Notes: generated by a model not told the origin, from the letters alone. Counted from the stretch's first letter, positions 42,713-52,826 are shown. The stretch is 64,000 nucleotides of DNA from Endozoicomonas euniceicola (GCF_025562755.1 NZ_CP103300.1:4899001-4963000), one strand, 5' to 3'. Numbers and translations: made by a program.

Positions 42713-44485
42713 TTATTCAAGACGTGAAACAGCGTCCTGAAGAACTTGCAGCAACTCGGGGTCGTAGCCTTGACTCTCCTTATCTATCAGCAAGTTCTGA
42801 AGTTCAGCCAAACCCGTTCTGTCAGGGTAACTATCTAAAATAAATTTAACAATTTCAGTCCTGTTATTCCTTGCGGCTGCACAAAATAAAGACATGTTGC
42901 TTGAACGAAGTTTTGTATTGAGTAATTCAGGTTTTCTATTAATAATTTCTTTAAATTTCTCAAGTTCACCCATAGTACAAAATATACGAGCACTATCTGC
43001 TTCGCTTAATCCCGCTTTCCAATCCAGCTCACCACTGAACATGGGTCGTTCGATACAAAGGCCAACAACTTTCTCTGCAATATAAGTGGGTGGCTTTGAG
43101 TCAGTCAGTAGCCATGGATTGAATAGTGATTCTTTTAACCAGATTCCTTTCTGATAGAGCAGGACAGCTGGCAATATAAAAAAGAAGAGCCTTCCGTTTC
43201 CGTCCAGAATGGGATGGCGCCTTTGTATTTCACAACATACAGTCACAACCTCCTCAATGATTTCCAGCATTTTATTTTTATCCGTTACGGATTTGTAATA
43301 ATTTTCTAGTAACTCATCACAATCCGCCTGTTTATTTTTGCTTTTGTATTGAAGTTTGAATGAAAGCCAGTTTTCGTCTGTACATTTTTCTTTAAAAATG
43401 AATTTAAAGTAGGGAAGCACTTCATCATACTCTGGTACATTTTTTTGTATGTCTTCAATAGAAAAAACCTTATTCCCATTTTTTTTCATTTCATCTTCAA
43501 AGAAATCATTCAAAAGACATTTGAAATCACTATCAGACAAATTACTTTTATTGTATATTCGCCCTTTTTGTAACATATCAAAAAAGAAAGTGTTGTCTTC
43601 ATTTTTATTGACACTCACTGGATAACAGTTACCTGGAAAGCACACTATTGAGCCAATAATTCCAGCAGCCTTATTAAGCAAAGCCATATTAATTTCTCTA
43701 TCAGGCTGCATTATTAATTTATTAATTAAAAACATAAAAGCACTACAGCACCGATCCAGGTAGCCCACTTCATCATTTAAAGAAAACCAGCCTACATCAC
43801 CTTGACGACGCGCTCCTTCTACCATGAGATGGTGCATTGATGTATAAAAAGGTTCTGTTGATGTGCATTCTGCTCCTTTTTGTTCCCAATGACTAAAGAC
43901 TGCTTTCTGCTTTAAGTAGACAGAAGCACTTTCAAAAAAATCATTGATTATTTCTTTCTGAAACTCACTGTAGATATGATTCTCGTTAAATCTTTTCACA
44001 ACGAATTTCAATATTTGATCCTTTTCCTCGCTGTTCAGCGCCTCATCACTCAGTAAACATGTCAGTCTCTTTGATGCAGACTGACAAAAAATACGGCCTT
44101 GACTTTCAGGACTCAGGTAAGGAAACAGACCATAGGTTGAATAGGCATTTAAAGGATCTTTTTTAATCAAAGCATGGAAGTGACCAAACAAGTCGTTGGC
44201 TTTTTCAATAACCTTCTCTGAGTATTTACCACTGGACGATTCTACAGGTGTTTTTACCCCGTCAGTCGTGGAAACAGACGCTCTCTGAACGGTTGCCTGA
44301 CCTGGCATTCCGGATGGCTTATGAACCGGACTGCGAGGAATAATAGCCGCAACGGAGAGCTCCCGCACTTCCGTAGAATGGCTGGAGACAGAACATTTCT
44401 CACCGTCGGACTCCGAATGTTCTACTGGCTCTTTAGGCCTTATCATTGTCGACTGACAAGAACTACCACGGTTAGAATTAATCAT
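42713..44485 (-). CDS. Fic-domain protein with C-terminal ankyrin repeats, copy 1
   Basis: A 590-residue protein; ATG 44485 follows AGGAG. Residues of about 424-432 are HPILDGNGR inside RRHPILDGNGRLFFFILPAV, the core of a Fic motif (HPFx[D/E]GNGRxxR). The final Arg is replaced by Phe. The C terminus has ankyrin-like repeats (SNMSLFCAAARNNRTEIVKF then ILDSYPD). The first 110 residues are polar and low in complexity, as in many type III or IV effectors. Fic plus ankyrin recalls Legionella AnkX, which transfers phosphocholine to host Rab GTPases. Activity cannot be assumed. Confidence 0.75.
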   Translation of the reverse strand: MINSNRGSSCQSTMIRPKEPVEHSESDGEKCSVSSHSTEVRELSVAAIIPRSPVHKPSGMPGQATVQRASVSTTDGVKTPVESSSGKYSEKVIEKANDLFGHFHALIKKDPLNAYSTYGLFPYLSPESQGRIFCQSASKRLTCLLSDEALNSEEKDQILKFVVKRFNENHIYSEFQKEIINDFFESASVYLKQKAVFSHWEQKGAECTSTEPFYTSMHHLMVEGARRQGDVGWFSLNDEVGYLDRCCSAFMFLINKLIMQPDREINMALLNKAAGIIGSIVCFPGNCYPVSVNKNEDNTFFFDMLQKGRIYNKSNLSDSDFKCLLNDFFEDEMKKNGNKVFSIEDIQKNVPEYDEVLPYFKFIFKEKCTDENWLSFKLQYKSKNKQADCDELLENYYKSVTDKNKMLEIIEEVVTVCCEIQRRHPILDGNGRLFFFILPAVLLYQKGIWLKESLFNPWLLTDSKPPTYIAEKVVGLCIERPMFSGELDWKAGLSEADSARIFCTMGELEKFKEIINRKPELLNTKLRSSNMSLFCAAARNNRTEIVKFILDSYPDRTGLAELQNLLIDKESQGYDPELLQVLQDAVSRLE

Positions 44486-44596
44486 ATTTGTTACTCCTGC
44501 GGAGGTGCCTGGACACAGGGTTCTCTGGTGGAGCATCCCTTGTTTGAGTGGGCAGTGCCGTTTTGTTGCCCGATAATATGGGCTTGCCACTGGCTT

Positions 44597-46411
44597 TTAC
44601 CGGACATCATTAAATGACCGCTTTCGTTTCAATGAAATACGCAGAATAGCCTTCTGGATAACGTCTACCAGTTCGGCTTCAAAGTTCTTGGAATAATAAG
44701 AGTTCAGCAAATAATGAAGTCTATTCTGGCTCGTTTTTTCAGGGTAGTTCTCCAAAATAAACTTAACAATTTCAGTCCTGTTATTCATGGCAGCTGCCTC
44801 TAATAAATACATGTTACTTGTCCTGAATTCTGCATTGAGTAATTCAGGTTTTCTATTAATAATTTCTTTAAATTCTTCAAGCTCACCCACAGCACAAAAT
44901 ACACGGGCTCTTTCTTCTTCATTTAATCCAGCTTTCCAGTCCAGCGGACTACTGAAAACAGGACGCTTGATACAAAGGTCAACCAGCTTAGCGGCAATAT
45001 AAACGGGTGGTTTTGAGTCAATCAGTGGCCATGGGTCATAAAGAGTTTCTTTTAACCAAATACCTTTCTGATAGAGCAGGACGGATGATAAGATAAAAAA
45101 GAAGAGCCTTCCGTTTCCATCTCCAATTGGGTGTCGCCTTTGTATTTCACAACATACACTCACAACCTCCTCTATTATTTCCAGCATTTCATTTTTATCC
45201 GCTACGGATTTGTAATAATTTTTTAGTAACTCATCACAATCTGCCTGTTTATCTTTGCTTTTGTATTCCATTTCGAATGTAAGCAATTTCTTATCTGTAC
45301 TGTTACTGCTTTCTTTAAAAGTAAATTCAAAGTATGGAGGCTGACCTTCATGTTCAGATATATTTTTCAATATATCATCAATGCAAAAACAACTACTGCC
45401 ATTTTCTTTCATTTCTTCTTCAAAAAAATCAATCAACAAGCTTTTAAAATCTTTATCAGATAAATTACTTTTATTGTGTATTCGCCCTTTCTTCAACAGC
45501 TCAATAAAGAAAGTATTATCTTCACCTTTATTGGCATTTACACGATAAAGGCTGTCATTCATACATACTAAAGAGCCAATAATTCCAGCGGCTTTATTAA
45601 GCAAAGCCATATTAACTTCTATATCTGGATGCATTGTTAATTCATTGATCAAAAACATGAAAGCACTGCAACAGCGATCCAGATAGCCAACTTCGTTATT
45701 AAAACAAAACCAACTCGTATCATTTTCACGTTTATTTCCTTCGGCCATAAGCTTATGCATTGACGTATGAAAAGGAGCTGTTGATGTGGATCCTGCTCCT
45801 TTCGACTCCCAGTCGTTAAAAACAGCTTTTTGTTTTAAGTAGACAAAAACACCTTCAAAAAAATCATTGATTACCTTTTTCTGAAAGTCACTGTAGTCAG
45901 AGCTCTCATTAAATCTTTTCACAACGAGCCTCATTGCTTGATCCTTTTCCTCGCCGTTTAACCCCTCATCACTCAATAAGCAAGTCAGCTTCTTTGATAC
46001 CACCTCACAAACCAGACTACCTTGCAGTTCAGAGCATAAGTAAGGAAACAAACCATCGGTAGAGTAGGAACTTAGAGCTAATACTTCAATTTCAGTCAAT
46101 TTATGGAGGCAATCAAACAAGTCGTTGGCTTTTTCAATAACCTTCTCTGAGTATTTACCACTGGACGATTCTACAGGTGTTTTTACCCCGTCAGCCGTGG
46201 AAACAGACGCTCTCTGAACGGTTGCCTGACCTGGCATTCCGGATGGCTGATCAATCGGACTGCGTGAAATAATAGGCAGAACGGCGAGTCCCCGCACTGC
46301 CGTAGAATGGCCGGAGACAGAACATTTCTCACCGTCGGACTCCGAATGTTCTACTGGCTCCTTAGGCCTTACCGTTATTGCCTGATGACTGCCACGGTCA
46401 GAATTAATCAT
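44597..46411 (-). CDS. Fic-domain protein with C-terminal ankyrin repeats, copy 2
   Basis: A 604-residue paralogue of the previous gene; ATG 46411 also follows AGGAG. The first 110 residues are nearly the same (MINSDRGS then RPKEPVEHSESDGEKCSVSG). The Fic core reads RRHPIGDGNGRLFFF, again without the final Arg. Ankyrin-like units are LEEFKEIINRKPELLNAEFR and SNMYLLEAAAMNNRTEIVKF. The middle region differs more, suggesting divergence for different targets. No signal peptide is present, fitting delivery by a specialised secretion system. Confidence 0.75.
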   Translation of the reverse strand: MINSDRGSHQAITVRPKEPVEHSESDGEKCSVSGHSTAVRGLAVLPIISRSPIDQPSGMPGQATVQRASVSTADGVKTPVESSSGKYSEKVIEKANDLFDCLHKLTEIEVLALSSYSTDGLFPYLCSELQGSLVCEVVSKKLTCLLSDEGLNGEEKDQAMRLVVKRFNESSDYSDFQKKVINDFFEGVFVYLKQKAVFNDWESKGAGSTSTAPFHTSMHKLMAEGNKRENDTSWFCFNNEVGYLDRCCSAFMFLINELTMHPDIEVNMALLNKAAGIIGSLVCMNDSLYRVNANKGEDNTFFIELLKKGRIHNKSNLSDKDFKSLLIDFFEEEMKENGSSCFCIDDILKNISEHEGQPPYFEFTFKESSNSTDKKLLTFEMEYKSKDKQADCDELLKNYYKSVADKNEMLEIIEEVVSVCCEIQRRHPIGDGNGRLFFFILSSVLLYQKGIWLKETLYDPWPLIDSKPPVYIAAKLVDLCIKRPVFSSPLDWKAGLNEEERARVFCAVGELEEFKEIINRKPELLNAEFRTSNMYLLEAAAMNNRTEIVKFILENYPEKTSQNRLHYLLNSYYSKNFEAELVDVIQKAILRISLKRKRSFNDVR

Positions 46412-46610
46412 ATTTGTGACTCCTGTAAAATGCGTTGTTGCATAGTACAAACGGAAGCCACTGAAGTTAAAAACAAAGGGGTTAGCAAGGCTAACAAAAT
46501 GCCGGCGACAGTCCCGCCCCCTTACCGGAGTACGCATAATATACTGTTACTGAATGGTGGTTTTTCAGGCATTATCACCTGCAAACGACGTTTACTATAG
46601 AGATTGCACC

Positions 46611-47546
46611 GTGTCTGAAAACAAGGACTATTCCGGTTTCAATGCCGCTTTGATGGCATTTTCAGTCTGGGGGCTGATCCCCCTTTATTTCAAGCTACTT
46701 GCCCATGTTCCTCCCATAGAAGTGCTTGGACACAGGGTGCTCTGGTCCACGATTCTGCTGTTTGGCCTGTTGGCAGTAAAACGACAGATGTCGCAATTTA
46801 TGGACATCCTGAAAAATCCGAAGACGATGGCATGGCTGTCACTGTCTGCCATTCTGGTGGCCACAAACTGGCTAACCTTTATCTGGGCTGTCAGTAATAA
46901 CCGTCTGCTGGAAACAACGCTTGGATACTTTATTAATCCATTAGTTAGTGTTTTTCTGGGCTTTGTTTTCCTGGGCGAACGCCTGAACAAAGCGCAGTTA
47001 CTGGCTGTTTCTCTGGCAACCACTGCCGTTGTGATCCAGACCGTTATGCTGGGTACTATCCCCTGGGTCGCGCTTACGGTTGCCTGCAGCTTTGGCACTT
47101 ACGGACTGGTTCGAAAAAGAACCGTTGTCGCCGCGGCGCCGGGACTGGCCTTTGAAACCCTGTTCCTGTTACCGGTAGCCCTGGTTTATTTTGCAATAAG
47201 CTATCAGTCTGGCAACTACCACTTCCGTATGGACGACCTGAGCACCTCTGCACTACTTAGTCTGGCCGGGCTTGCAACCACCTTCCCGCTGATCTGCTTC
47301 AATATAGCGGCCAAAAAACTGCCTCTGTCGACCCTTGGCCTGATGCAGTACATGATTCCCTCCATGTCGTTCCTGATTGGTGTATTTCTGTTTAAGGAAC
47401 CGTTCACCAATGCGCAGCTGATCTGCTTTGGACTGATCTGGGTGGCACTGGTGATCTTCAGTACCGATAGTCTGCGCCGGCATCGCAAAACTGAACGACA
47501 ACTTTCAGATAAAGAAAACAAATTAGCAGCGCCGGTTCGTTCATAA
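46611..47546 (+). CDS. rarD: RarD-type EamA-family permease
   Basis: A 311-residue inner-membrane protein with ten predicted helices in two EamA repeats. The start GTG 46611 (MSENKDYSGFNAALMAFSVW) gives the usual RarD length; ATG 46554 would add 19 unmatched residues. Family motifs: WGLIPLYFKLLAHVPPIEVL then GHRVLWS, NWLTFIWAVSNNRLLETTLGY and FINPLVSVFLGF. RarD proteins are drug/metabolite exporters of uncertain substrate. It is divergent from the Fic genes. Confidence 0.88.
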   Translation: MSENKDYSGFNAALMAFSVWGLIPLYFKLLAHVPPIEVLGHRVLWSTILLFGLLAVKRQMSQFMDILKNPKTMAWLSLSAILVATNWLTFIWAVSNNRLLETTLGYFINPLVSVFLGFVFLGERLNKAQLLAVSLATTAVVIQTVMLGTIPWVALTVACSFGTYGLVRKRTVVAAAPGLAFETLFLLPVALVYFAISYQSGNYHFRMDDLSTSALLSLAGLATTFPLICFNIAAKKLPLSTLGLMQYMIPSMSFLIGVFLFKEPFTNAQLICFGLIWVALVIFSTDSLRRHRKTERQLSDKENKLAAPVRS

Positions 47547-47647
47547 GCTGTAAGAAATCCGTCAGTTAACAGGTGATGACATTGGCAAAATCCTCGCTTT
47601 AAGCGATGATGCGCCTCTGTCATCACCTATTAAACACTTATTCACTT

Positions 47648-48691
47648 ATGACGCTTACACACAGCCAGTCTACACAAGCTTTGCTAACCATTGCAGCCGT
47701 GGTCGTTATTCTTGCGGGCATCCGCCTCAGCAGCGATATTATTTCACCGCTGTTGCTGGCTTACTTTATTTCGATGATGTTAAACCCTGTTATCAGCGGA
47801 CTGGAAAAACTGTATCTGCCAAGAGCGCTGGGGGTACTGCTGGTGATTTCACTGCTGGTGCTGCTCTGTGCGTCATTGATGGGGATGGCGGGTTATGCAG
47901 CCCAGGAGTTTTCCAGAGTTCTGCCGGGCTATCGCCAGGACCTGCTGGAAATGATCACGCGTTTTCAGAGTTCGTTGCTGAAAAGAGGCATCACTGTGGA
48001 TTTCAGCACTCTGTTTAATACCCTTGATACCCAGTGGCTGTTTAATCTTGCCACCTCGCTTGTTTCCCGCATGAGCAGTGCCACCAGTTACGTCGTGGTG
48101 ATCTTACTGACCGTAGTATTCATGCTGTTCGAGGTGCCACTGCTGCAAGGCAAGCTTCAGCGTGCGCTGCCCGACCCGGAGCGGCAACTTCTGGATGTTG
48201 AACGCTTTGTTTCCAGCGTTAACCGTTATGTCGTTCTGAAGTCCATCCTTAGTGCCATCACCGGTCTGTCAGTGGCGTTAATGTTGCAGATGAAAGGAGT
48301 TCAATTCTACGTGCTGGCGGGACTGGTGGCATTTTTTCTTAACTTCATTCCCAATATTGGTTCTATAATCGCCGCCATACCGGGCATCCTTATCACCCTG
48401 CTGCAACAGAGCCCCGGCGACGCAGCGCTGGTCGCAGCCGGTTATGTCGCCATCAATATGGTGATTGGCAACCTGGTGGAACCCAGGGTTCTGGGCAAAG
48501 GGCTTGGGCTCTCATCCCTGGTCGTTTTTCTGTCACTGGTACTCTGGGGCTGGCTGTTGGGACCCATTGGTATGCTACTCTCCGTCCCTCTGACCATGTG
48601 TATAAAAATTCTTTTGGAATCGTCTCACCACAATGGCCTTGCACAATTACTGGGGGCGGGTGACGATAAAAGCAATCTTCAAGAGGCATAA
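47648..48691 (+). CDS. AI-2E-family transporter (TqsA/PerM type)
   Basis: A 347-residue membrane protein from ATG 47648. Helices flank LSSDIISPLLLAYFISMMLN and PVISGLEKLYLPRALGVLLV at the N terminus and NFIPNIGSIIAAIPGILITL in the middle, matching the AI-2E family signature. Family members export autoinducer-2 or other solutes or exchange sodium and protons. The function here is not resolved. The Nudix gene begins 3 bp after its stop, so the two are co-transcribed. Confidence 0.87.
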   Translation: MTLTHSQSTQALLTIAAVVVILAGIRLSSDIISPLLLAYFISMMLNPVISGLEKLYLPRALGVLLVISLLVLLCASLMGMAGYAAQEFSRVLPGYRQDLLEMITRFQSSLLKRGITVDFSTLFNTLDTQWLFNLATSLVSRMSSATSYVVVILLTVVFMLFEVPLLQGKLQRALPDPERQLLDVERFVSSVNRYVVLKSILSAITGLSVALMLQMKGVQFYVLAGLVAFFLNFIPNIGSIIAAIPGILITLLQQSPGDAALVAAGYVAINMVIGNLVEPRVLGKGLGLSSLVVFLSLVLWGWLLGPIGMLLSVPLTMCIKILLESSHHNGLAQLLGAGDDKSNLQEA

Positions 48692-48694
48692 GCT

Positions 48695-49339
48695 ATGCAG
48701 GATCATCAGGAACAGCATCAGGAACAGCAATGGCTCGACTGGGTAGAACAACTGAGAGCCATTGCCCAGAACGGGCTTGCTTATGCCGATGGGCAATTTG
48801 ATATCGAACGCTACCACCAGCTGCAATCAATCGCCCATGATATGACAGCTCAGCTCAGTGGAGCCCCCAGGTCTAAGGTCGATCAGTACTTTGTCGGAGA
48901 AAATGGTTACACCACTCCCAAACTGGATATACGCGCCGGAGTGTTCAGGGACGATAAAATCCTTCTGGTCAAAGAGCGTTCCGATGGTTGCTGGGCATTG
49001 CCCGGAGGCTGGGCCGATGTCTGCGAATCACCGGCCCTGGGCGCTGAGCGGGAAACTCTGGAAGAGTCCGGGTATATCGTCAAAGCTGTCAAACTGGTGG
49101 CCGTGCGGGATACCCTCCGCCACCCCTACCATCCCCGCAATGCTCACCACCTCTTGAAACTGCTGTTTCTTTGTGAACTTCAGGGTGGAGAGGCGAAAGA
49201 AAACATCGAGATTTCCGAGATTGATTTTTTCGAGGTTAATCAGTTGCCAACCCTCTCCCGGGGCAGAACCATTGCTGAAGATATTGCCCTGATGGTGAAG
49301 CATAAAGACCATCCAGACCTGGCGACCGAATTCGACTGA
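48695..49339 (+). CDS. Nudix hydrolase with N-terminal Nudix_N-type domain (ADP-ribose/NADH pyrophosphatase-like)
   Basis: A 214-residue protein. The N-terminal 60 residues (LDWVEQLRAIAQNGLAYADG) form a helical dimerisation domain common in ADP-ribose hydrolases. The Nudix box is GGWADVCESPALGAERETLE then ESGY with all catalytic Glu residues. GRTIAEDIALMVKHKDHP closes the fold. It hydrolyses a nucleoside diphosphate linked to another group, perhaps ADP-ribose or FAD. It is the last gene of a two-gene operon and is followed by an intrinsic terminator. Confidence 0.87.
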   Translation: MQDHQEQHQEQQWLDWVEQLRAIAQNGLAYADGQFDIERYHQLQSIAHDMTAQLSGAPRSKVDQYFVGENGYTTPKLDIRAGVFRDDKILLVKERSDGCWALPGGWADVCESPALGAERETLEESGYIVKAVKLVAVRDTLRHPYHPRNAHHLLKLLFLCELQGGEAKENIEISEIDFFEVNQLPTLSRGRTIAEDIALMVKHKDHPDLATEFD

Positions 49340-49346
49340 ATATCAG

Positions 49347-49374
49347 GGTTCAAAAAAGCAAATTTTTTTGAACC
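49347..49374 (+). terminator. intrinsic terminator after the Nudix gene
   Basis: GGTTCAAAAAA pairs with TTTTTTTGAACC around a short loop. The stem is long and ends in a U-tract. Confidence 0.8.
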
Positions 49375-49423
49375 TGTCATCTATCCTGAAGTCCACTTGG
49401 ATTATTCCAGCAAGGTGGACATC

Positions 49424-50164
49424 TTGAAAAACAAAAATTTTAATAAAAATACCATAAAGACGCTGCTTATTTTTCTGCTGCTTTGGCAAACTGAATTGTG
49501 GGCAGGTTTCAGCCGGATTGGTGAGACTCAAATTGAATATGACGACCCTAATGAGTACAAGAAAATTTTAATTAAATTTGATGGCTATGTACCAGCTGCC
49601 ACTCTTGCGAACAAAGCAAAAGAAGATGCTGAGTCAGCTGCATCAAATTATCGAGGAACAGCCATGCCTGTTCCTGCCAGGGGTAAACACTTAATGTTTG
49701 CTATTGTACCTAAAATTTATAAGATTCAGGCCATAAGGTTCCACGACGGAAATATTGCGTTCCTTATACATACAGTCGATGACAGGCATTTCCTGATTCT
49801 GGATATTATGGCAAGACATACATTAGGGCTTGCTTTCCTTCCACATAATCTAATGCCGCGATTCACTCAACAAGGCTTTCAGGGATTACATCAAACAGGG
49901 TCTGCAGCAGCTGGTACATCAGGTTATTATATTTCTTTTAATCATAATCCTGATTTACTACCCACAGTATTGCAGAATCTCCGTGAGTCAGGAAGCCAGA
50001 CCGCCAGAAGATATGTTGATGTTTGCCTGAGTTACAATGTACAAGTTCATCAAAACGTGGAATGGCACCCCTCTGAAAACCGTTTTGAGCTTCCTGGTTT
50101 TGACTCTACCGGAGATCCTGACAGGTTCAGGTATACAATATTAGAAACAGGGACTCTGCCGTAA
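49424..50164 (+). CDS. secreted protein of unknown function
   Basis: A 246-residue protein. I choose TTG 49424 because AAGGTGG lies five bases upstream and this gives a good signal peptide (KNTIKTLLIFLLLWQTELWA then GF); a TTG at 49397 is also in frame. The mature part has beta-rich segments (IEYDDPNEYKKILIKFDGYV, AIRFHDGNIAFLIHTVDDRH) and YVDVCLSYNVQVH. I recognise no family. Confidence 0.65.
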   Translation: MKNKNFNKNTIKTLLIFLLLWQTELWAGFSRIGETQIEYDDPNEYKKILIKFDGYVPAATLANKAKEDAESAASNYRGTAMPVPARGKHLMFAIVPKIYKIQAIRFHDGNIAFLIHTVDDRHFLILDIMARHTLGLAFLPHNLMPRFTQQGFQGLHQTGSAAAGTSGYYISFNHNPDLLPTVLQNLRESGSQTARRYVDVCLSYNVQVHQNVEWHPSENRFELPGFDSTGDPDRFRYTILETGTLP

Positions 50165-50224
50165 CATCATACTCCATTTTCATTAGCAAAAATCACCCGG
50201 GAGTTATCTGACATCTCATAAGCG

Positions 50225-50256
50225 GTAGCTGAGCATTTTGCTGCTCAGCTACTTTT
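50225..50256 (+). terminator. terminator between convergent genes
   Basis: GTAGCTGAGC pairs perfectly with GCTCAGCTAC around an 8-base loop, followed by TTTT. It lies between the secreted-protein gene and tldD, which converge. Confidence 0.8.
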
Positions 50257-50259
50257 AAG

Positions 50260-51699
50260 TCAGGCAGTACCACCCACCGTAATATCATCAATTTTCAGGG
50301 TTGGCTGACCCACTCCTACCGGCACCGACTGCCCCTCTTTGCCGCAGACGCCAATACCCGTGTCCAGCTCCAGGTTGTTACCCACCATGGAGACCCGGTT
50401 CATAACATCCGGACCATTGCCAATCAGTGTGGCACCTTTTACGGGGGTCGTTATTTTACCCTTTTCAATCAGGTAGGCTTCACTGGTTGAGAAGACGAAT
50501 TTGCCAGAGGTGATATCCACCTGTCCGCCGCCCATATTGCTGACGTAGATGCCCCGGTCTACACTGGCGATAATTTCATCAGGGTCATGCGCCCCCGCCA
50601 GCATGTAAGTGTTAGTCATTCTGGGCATTGGCAGATGTGAATAAGACTCCCGACGTCCATTACCTGTGGGAGCAACACCCATCAGCCGGGCGTTGAGCTT
50701 ATCTTGCATGTAGCCCTTAAGGATGCCATTCTCAATCAGTACCGTACTTTCGGTAGGAACCCCTTCATCATCCATGTTCAGTGAACCACGACGACCACTC
50801 AGGGTACCGTCATCCACAATGGTACACAGGGGCGAAGCCACCCGTTCACCAATACGACCAGCGTAGGAAGAACTGCCTTTACGGTTAAAGTCGCCTTCAA
50901 GACCATGTCCTACCGCTTCATGCAACAGAACACCCGACCAGCCAGCAGCCAGTACCACCGGCATACTGCCTGCCGGTGCAGGCACCGCTTCCAGGTTTAC
51001 CAGTGCCTGACGCACCGCTTCCCGGGCAAATCCTTTAGCAGTGCCATCCAACACAAATTGCTGATAGTCGCCCCGGCCACCACCACCGGCGGAACCTCTT
51101 TCTATACGCCCTTCATGTTCGGCAATAACACTAACGTTCAATCGAACCAGCGGGCGAATATCGCCAGCCAGAGTGCCATCGGATGCAGCTACCATCACCA
51201 CTTCATGGACTCCCGCCAGACTCACGGTCACCTGTTTGACACGGCTGTCCATCGATCGGGCTTCCTGATCAACTGCTTTCAGCAAAGCCACCTTATCTTC
51301 CCGGGTCATGGAGTCCAGTGGATTTCCGGCAGGATAAAGCGCCAGTGGCTGGCTACGCCCCCAGGCCTGAACCTGTTGCTGTTGCCCCTGTCGGGCAATG
51401 CTGCGAGCAGCGCTGGCTGCCTGCTCCAGCGCCGGCACAACAATTTCATTGGAATAGGCAAAGCCGGTTTTTTCACCGCTGATGGCCCGTACACCCACGC
51501 CGCCATCAACATTAAAGCTGCCCTCTTTAACAATACTGTCTTCCAGAACCCAGGCTTCATGGCGGGTAGACTGAAAGTAGAGATCGGCAGCATCAACAGT
51601 GTGCCCCAAAATACTGTCCAGCACCCGGGACAAATCCCTGGCTTCAATATTGGCTGGCGCCAGCAGGTGATTCTGCGCCTGTGAAAGAATATCAGTCAT
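50260..51699 (-). CDS. tldD: TldD metalloprotease subunit
   Basis: A 479-residue protein of full length for TldD. The zinc motif HEAVGH is in VLLHEAVGHGLEGDFNRKGS. Other conserved segments are DGGVGVRAISGEKTGFAYSN, STVLIENGILKGYMQDKLNA, RMTNTYMLAGAHDPDEIIAS and GGGQVDITSGKFVFSTSEAY. With TldE it forms a cytoplasmic protease that matures microcins and other modified peptides and degrades CcdA. It normally follows yhdP; here a secreted-protein gene and a hairpin element lie between them. Confidence 0.94.
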   Translation of the reverse strand: MTDILSQAQNHLLAPANIEARDLSRVLDSILGHTVDAADLYFQSTRHEAWVLEDSIVKEGSFNVDGGVGVRAISGEKTGFAYSNEIVVPALEQAASAARSIARQGQQQQVQAWGRSQPLALYPAGNPLDSMTREDKVALLKAVDQEARSMDSRVKQVTVSLAGVHEVVMVAASDGTLAGDIRPLVRLNVSVIAEHEGRIERGSAGGGGRGDYQQFVLDGTAKGFAREAVRQALVNLEAVPAPAGSMPVVLAAGWSGVLLHEAVGHGLEGDFNRKGSSSYAGRIGERVASPLCTIVDDGTLSGRRGSLNMDDEGVPTESTVLIENGILKGYMQDKLNARLMGVAPTGNGRRESYSHLPMPRMTNTYMLAGAHDPDEIIASVDRGIYVSNMGGGQVDITSGKFVFSTSEAYLIEKGKITTPVKGATLIGNGPDVMNRVSMVGNNLELDTGIGVCGKEGQSVPVGVGQPTLKIDDITVGGTA

Positions 51700-51875
51700 A
51701 GATTGCTCAGGCTGGTTATGAGTAAGTTTTATAGCACTGCTAATTCTACCTTGAAAAGCGACCTTCAGGCACTAAACTTCTTCCGTCCGGGGAAGGCCTG
51801 GTTGAACAGACTCTCGACAATTTGCCGTACATACTTTGCAGGTATTTTCCGATCATGGCTGCCTGGGGAATGATC

Positions 51876-52799
51876 ATGATATTAAGACGTAGCTGTGTTT
51901 TTTCTTACATCATGTTTCTGGTGTGTGTTCTGGTTTCATTTCAGTCTCACAGTGCTGAGGAAGGTTTTCAATGGTCTACAATCCTGCCGCAGCGATCAGG
52001 TAATCTCGATTTCGCTAGCTATTATCGATTAGCTCATGAAAAATACTATAAAAACTTTATGGTTCGCGGAACCGTAGCAGATAGCTCATACGACACCGCT
52101 AGCCTGTTTATTGAAAACCAAAGAACCAATCTGCTGCGGATTTTATCACATGCCATAAGACTCAGATCTACCAGCACCCCTCAACGCATGGACTCGTTTG
52201 AGGGTTTTGAGTCGATTATATCAAGCCGCATGCAGCCCACTACCTTTAATATATTCCCAGTACATGAGCATATTGAACATTTCAATAGAGGTTTAATTTT
52301 CGACAGCGTTCATCAATTCGGAGAGAGCTCCGTGTATGTCAACCTTGCTGCTGCACCGGTCGGGGCAACCAAGCCTTCATTCGAAATGGGTGTAATTTTA
52401 AACAGAAGAGCAAAGTCAGGAGGCGAGACCTTCATCGAAACCCCTGATGGGCAGATAGCGGAATGCTATTATAGACCCCGCAGTTACGAGTATCGTTTGA
52501 TCGTGACAAGGTACCCATTAACAAGTCATGAAGACGTAGAAAGAGTCATAAATAGTGAACACACCACCTTAGATGGTGACAGCAGAGCCCCCATCGAACT
52601 AAGATTCGACAGTAGTCGCTTGAATGCCGCTATAAGATTGCAAAACGTCAGAGTAATTCACCGTGGAGAAGATATTGAAGTTCGTCGACAAGAGCAACAA
52701 GAGCAACAAGAGCCAATACCAGGGCCACCTAACTACAGTGAAATACTCAGAAGTTCTATTATAAGATCGACTGTTACGGGAAGTCCCGGGATGTTTTAG
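51876..52799 (+). CDS. secreted protein of unknown function inserted between tldD and yhdP
   Basis: About 307 residues. ATG 51876 (GGGGA upstream) gives MILRRSCVFSYIMFLVCVLV then SFQSHSAEE, a signal peptide. The mature protein has helical (NQRTNLLRILSHAIRLRSTS) and beta (YEYRLIVTRYPLTSHEDVER) parts and a Q/E-rich C terminus (RRQEQQEQQEPIPGPPNYSE). No family is recognised. It is on the opposite strand from tldD and yhdP and breaks their usual adjacency. Confidence 0.65.
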   Translation: MILRRSCVFSYIMFLVCVLVSFQSHSAEEGFQWSTILPQRSGNLDFASYYRLAHEKYYKNFMVRGTVADSSYDTASLFIENQRTNLLRILSHAIRLRSTSTPQRMDSFEGFESIISSRMQPTTFNIFPVHEHIEHFNRGLIFDSVHQFGESSVYVNLAAAPVGATKPSFEMGVILNRRAKSGGETFIETPDGQIAECYYRPRSYEYRLIVTRYPLTSHEDVERVINSEHTTLDGDSRAPIELRFDSSRLNAAIRLQNVRVIHRGEDIEVRRQEQQEQQEPIPGPPNYSEILRSSIIRSTVTGSPGMF

Positions 52800-52826
52800 C
52801 CCGCGAAAGATTTGACGACAATACTT

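Noticed and set aside
50905..51684. 259-residue open frame on the plus strand
   Set aside because: It lies opposite tldD and has no recognisable features or ribosome site.
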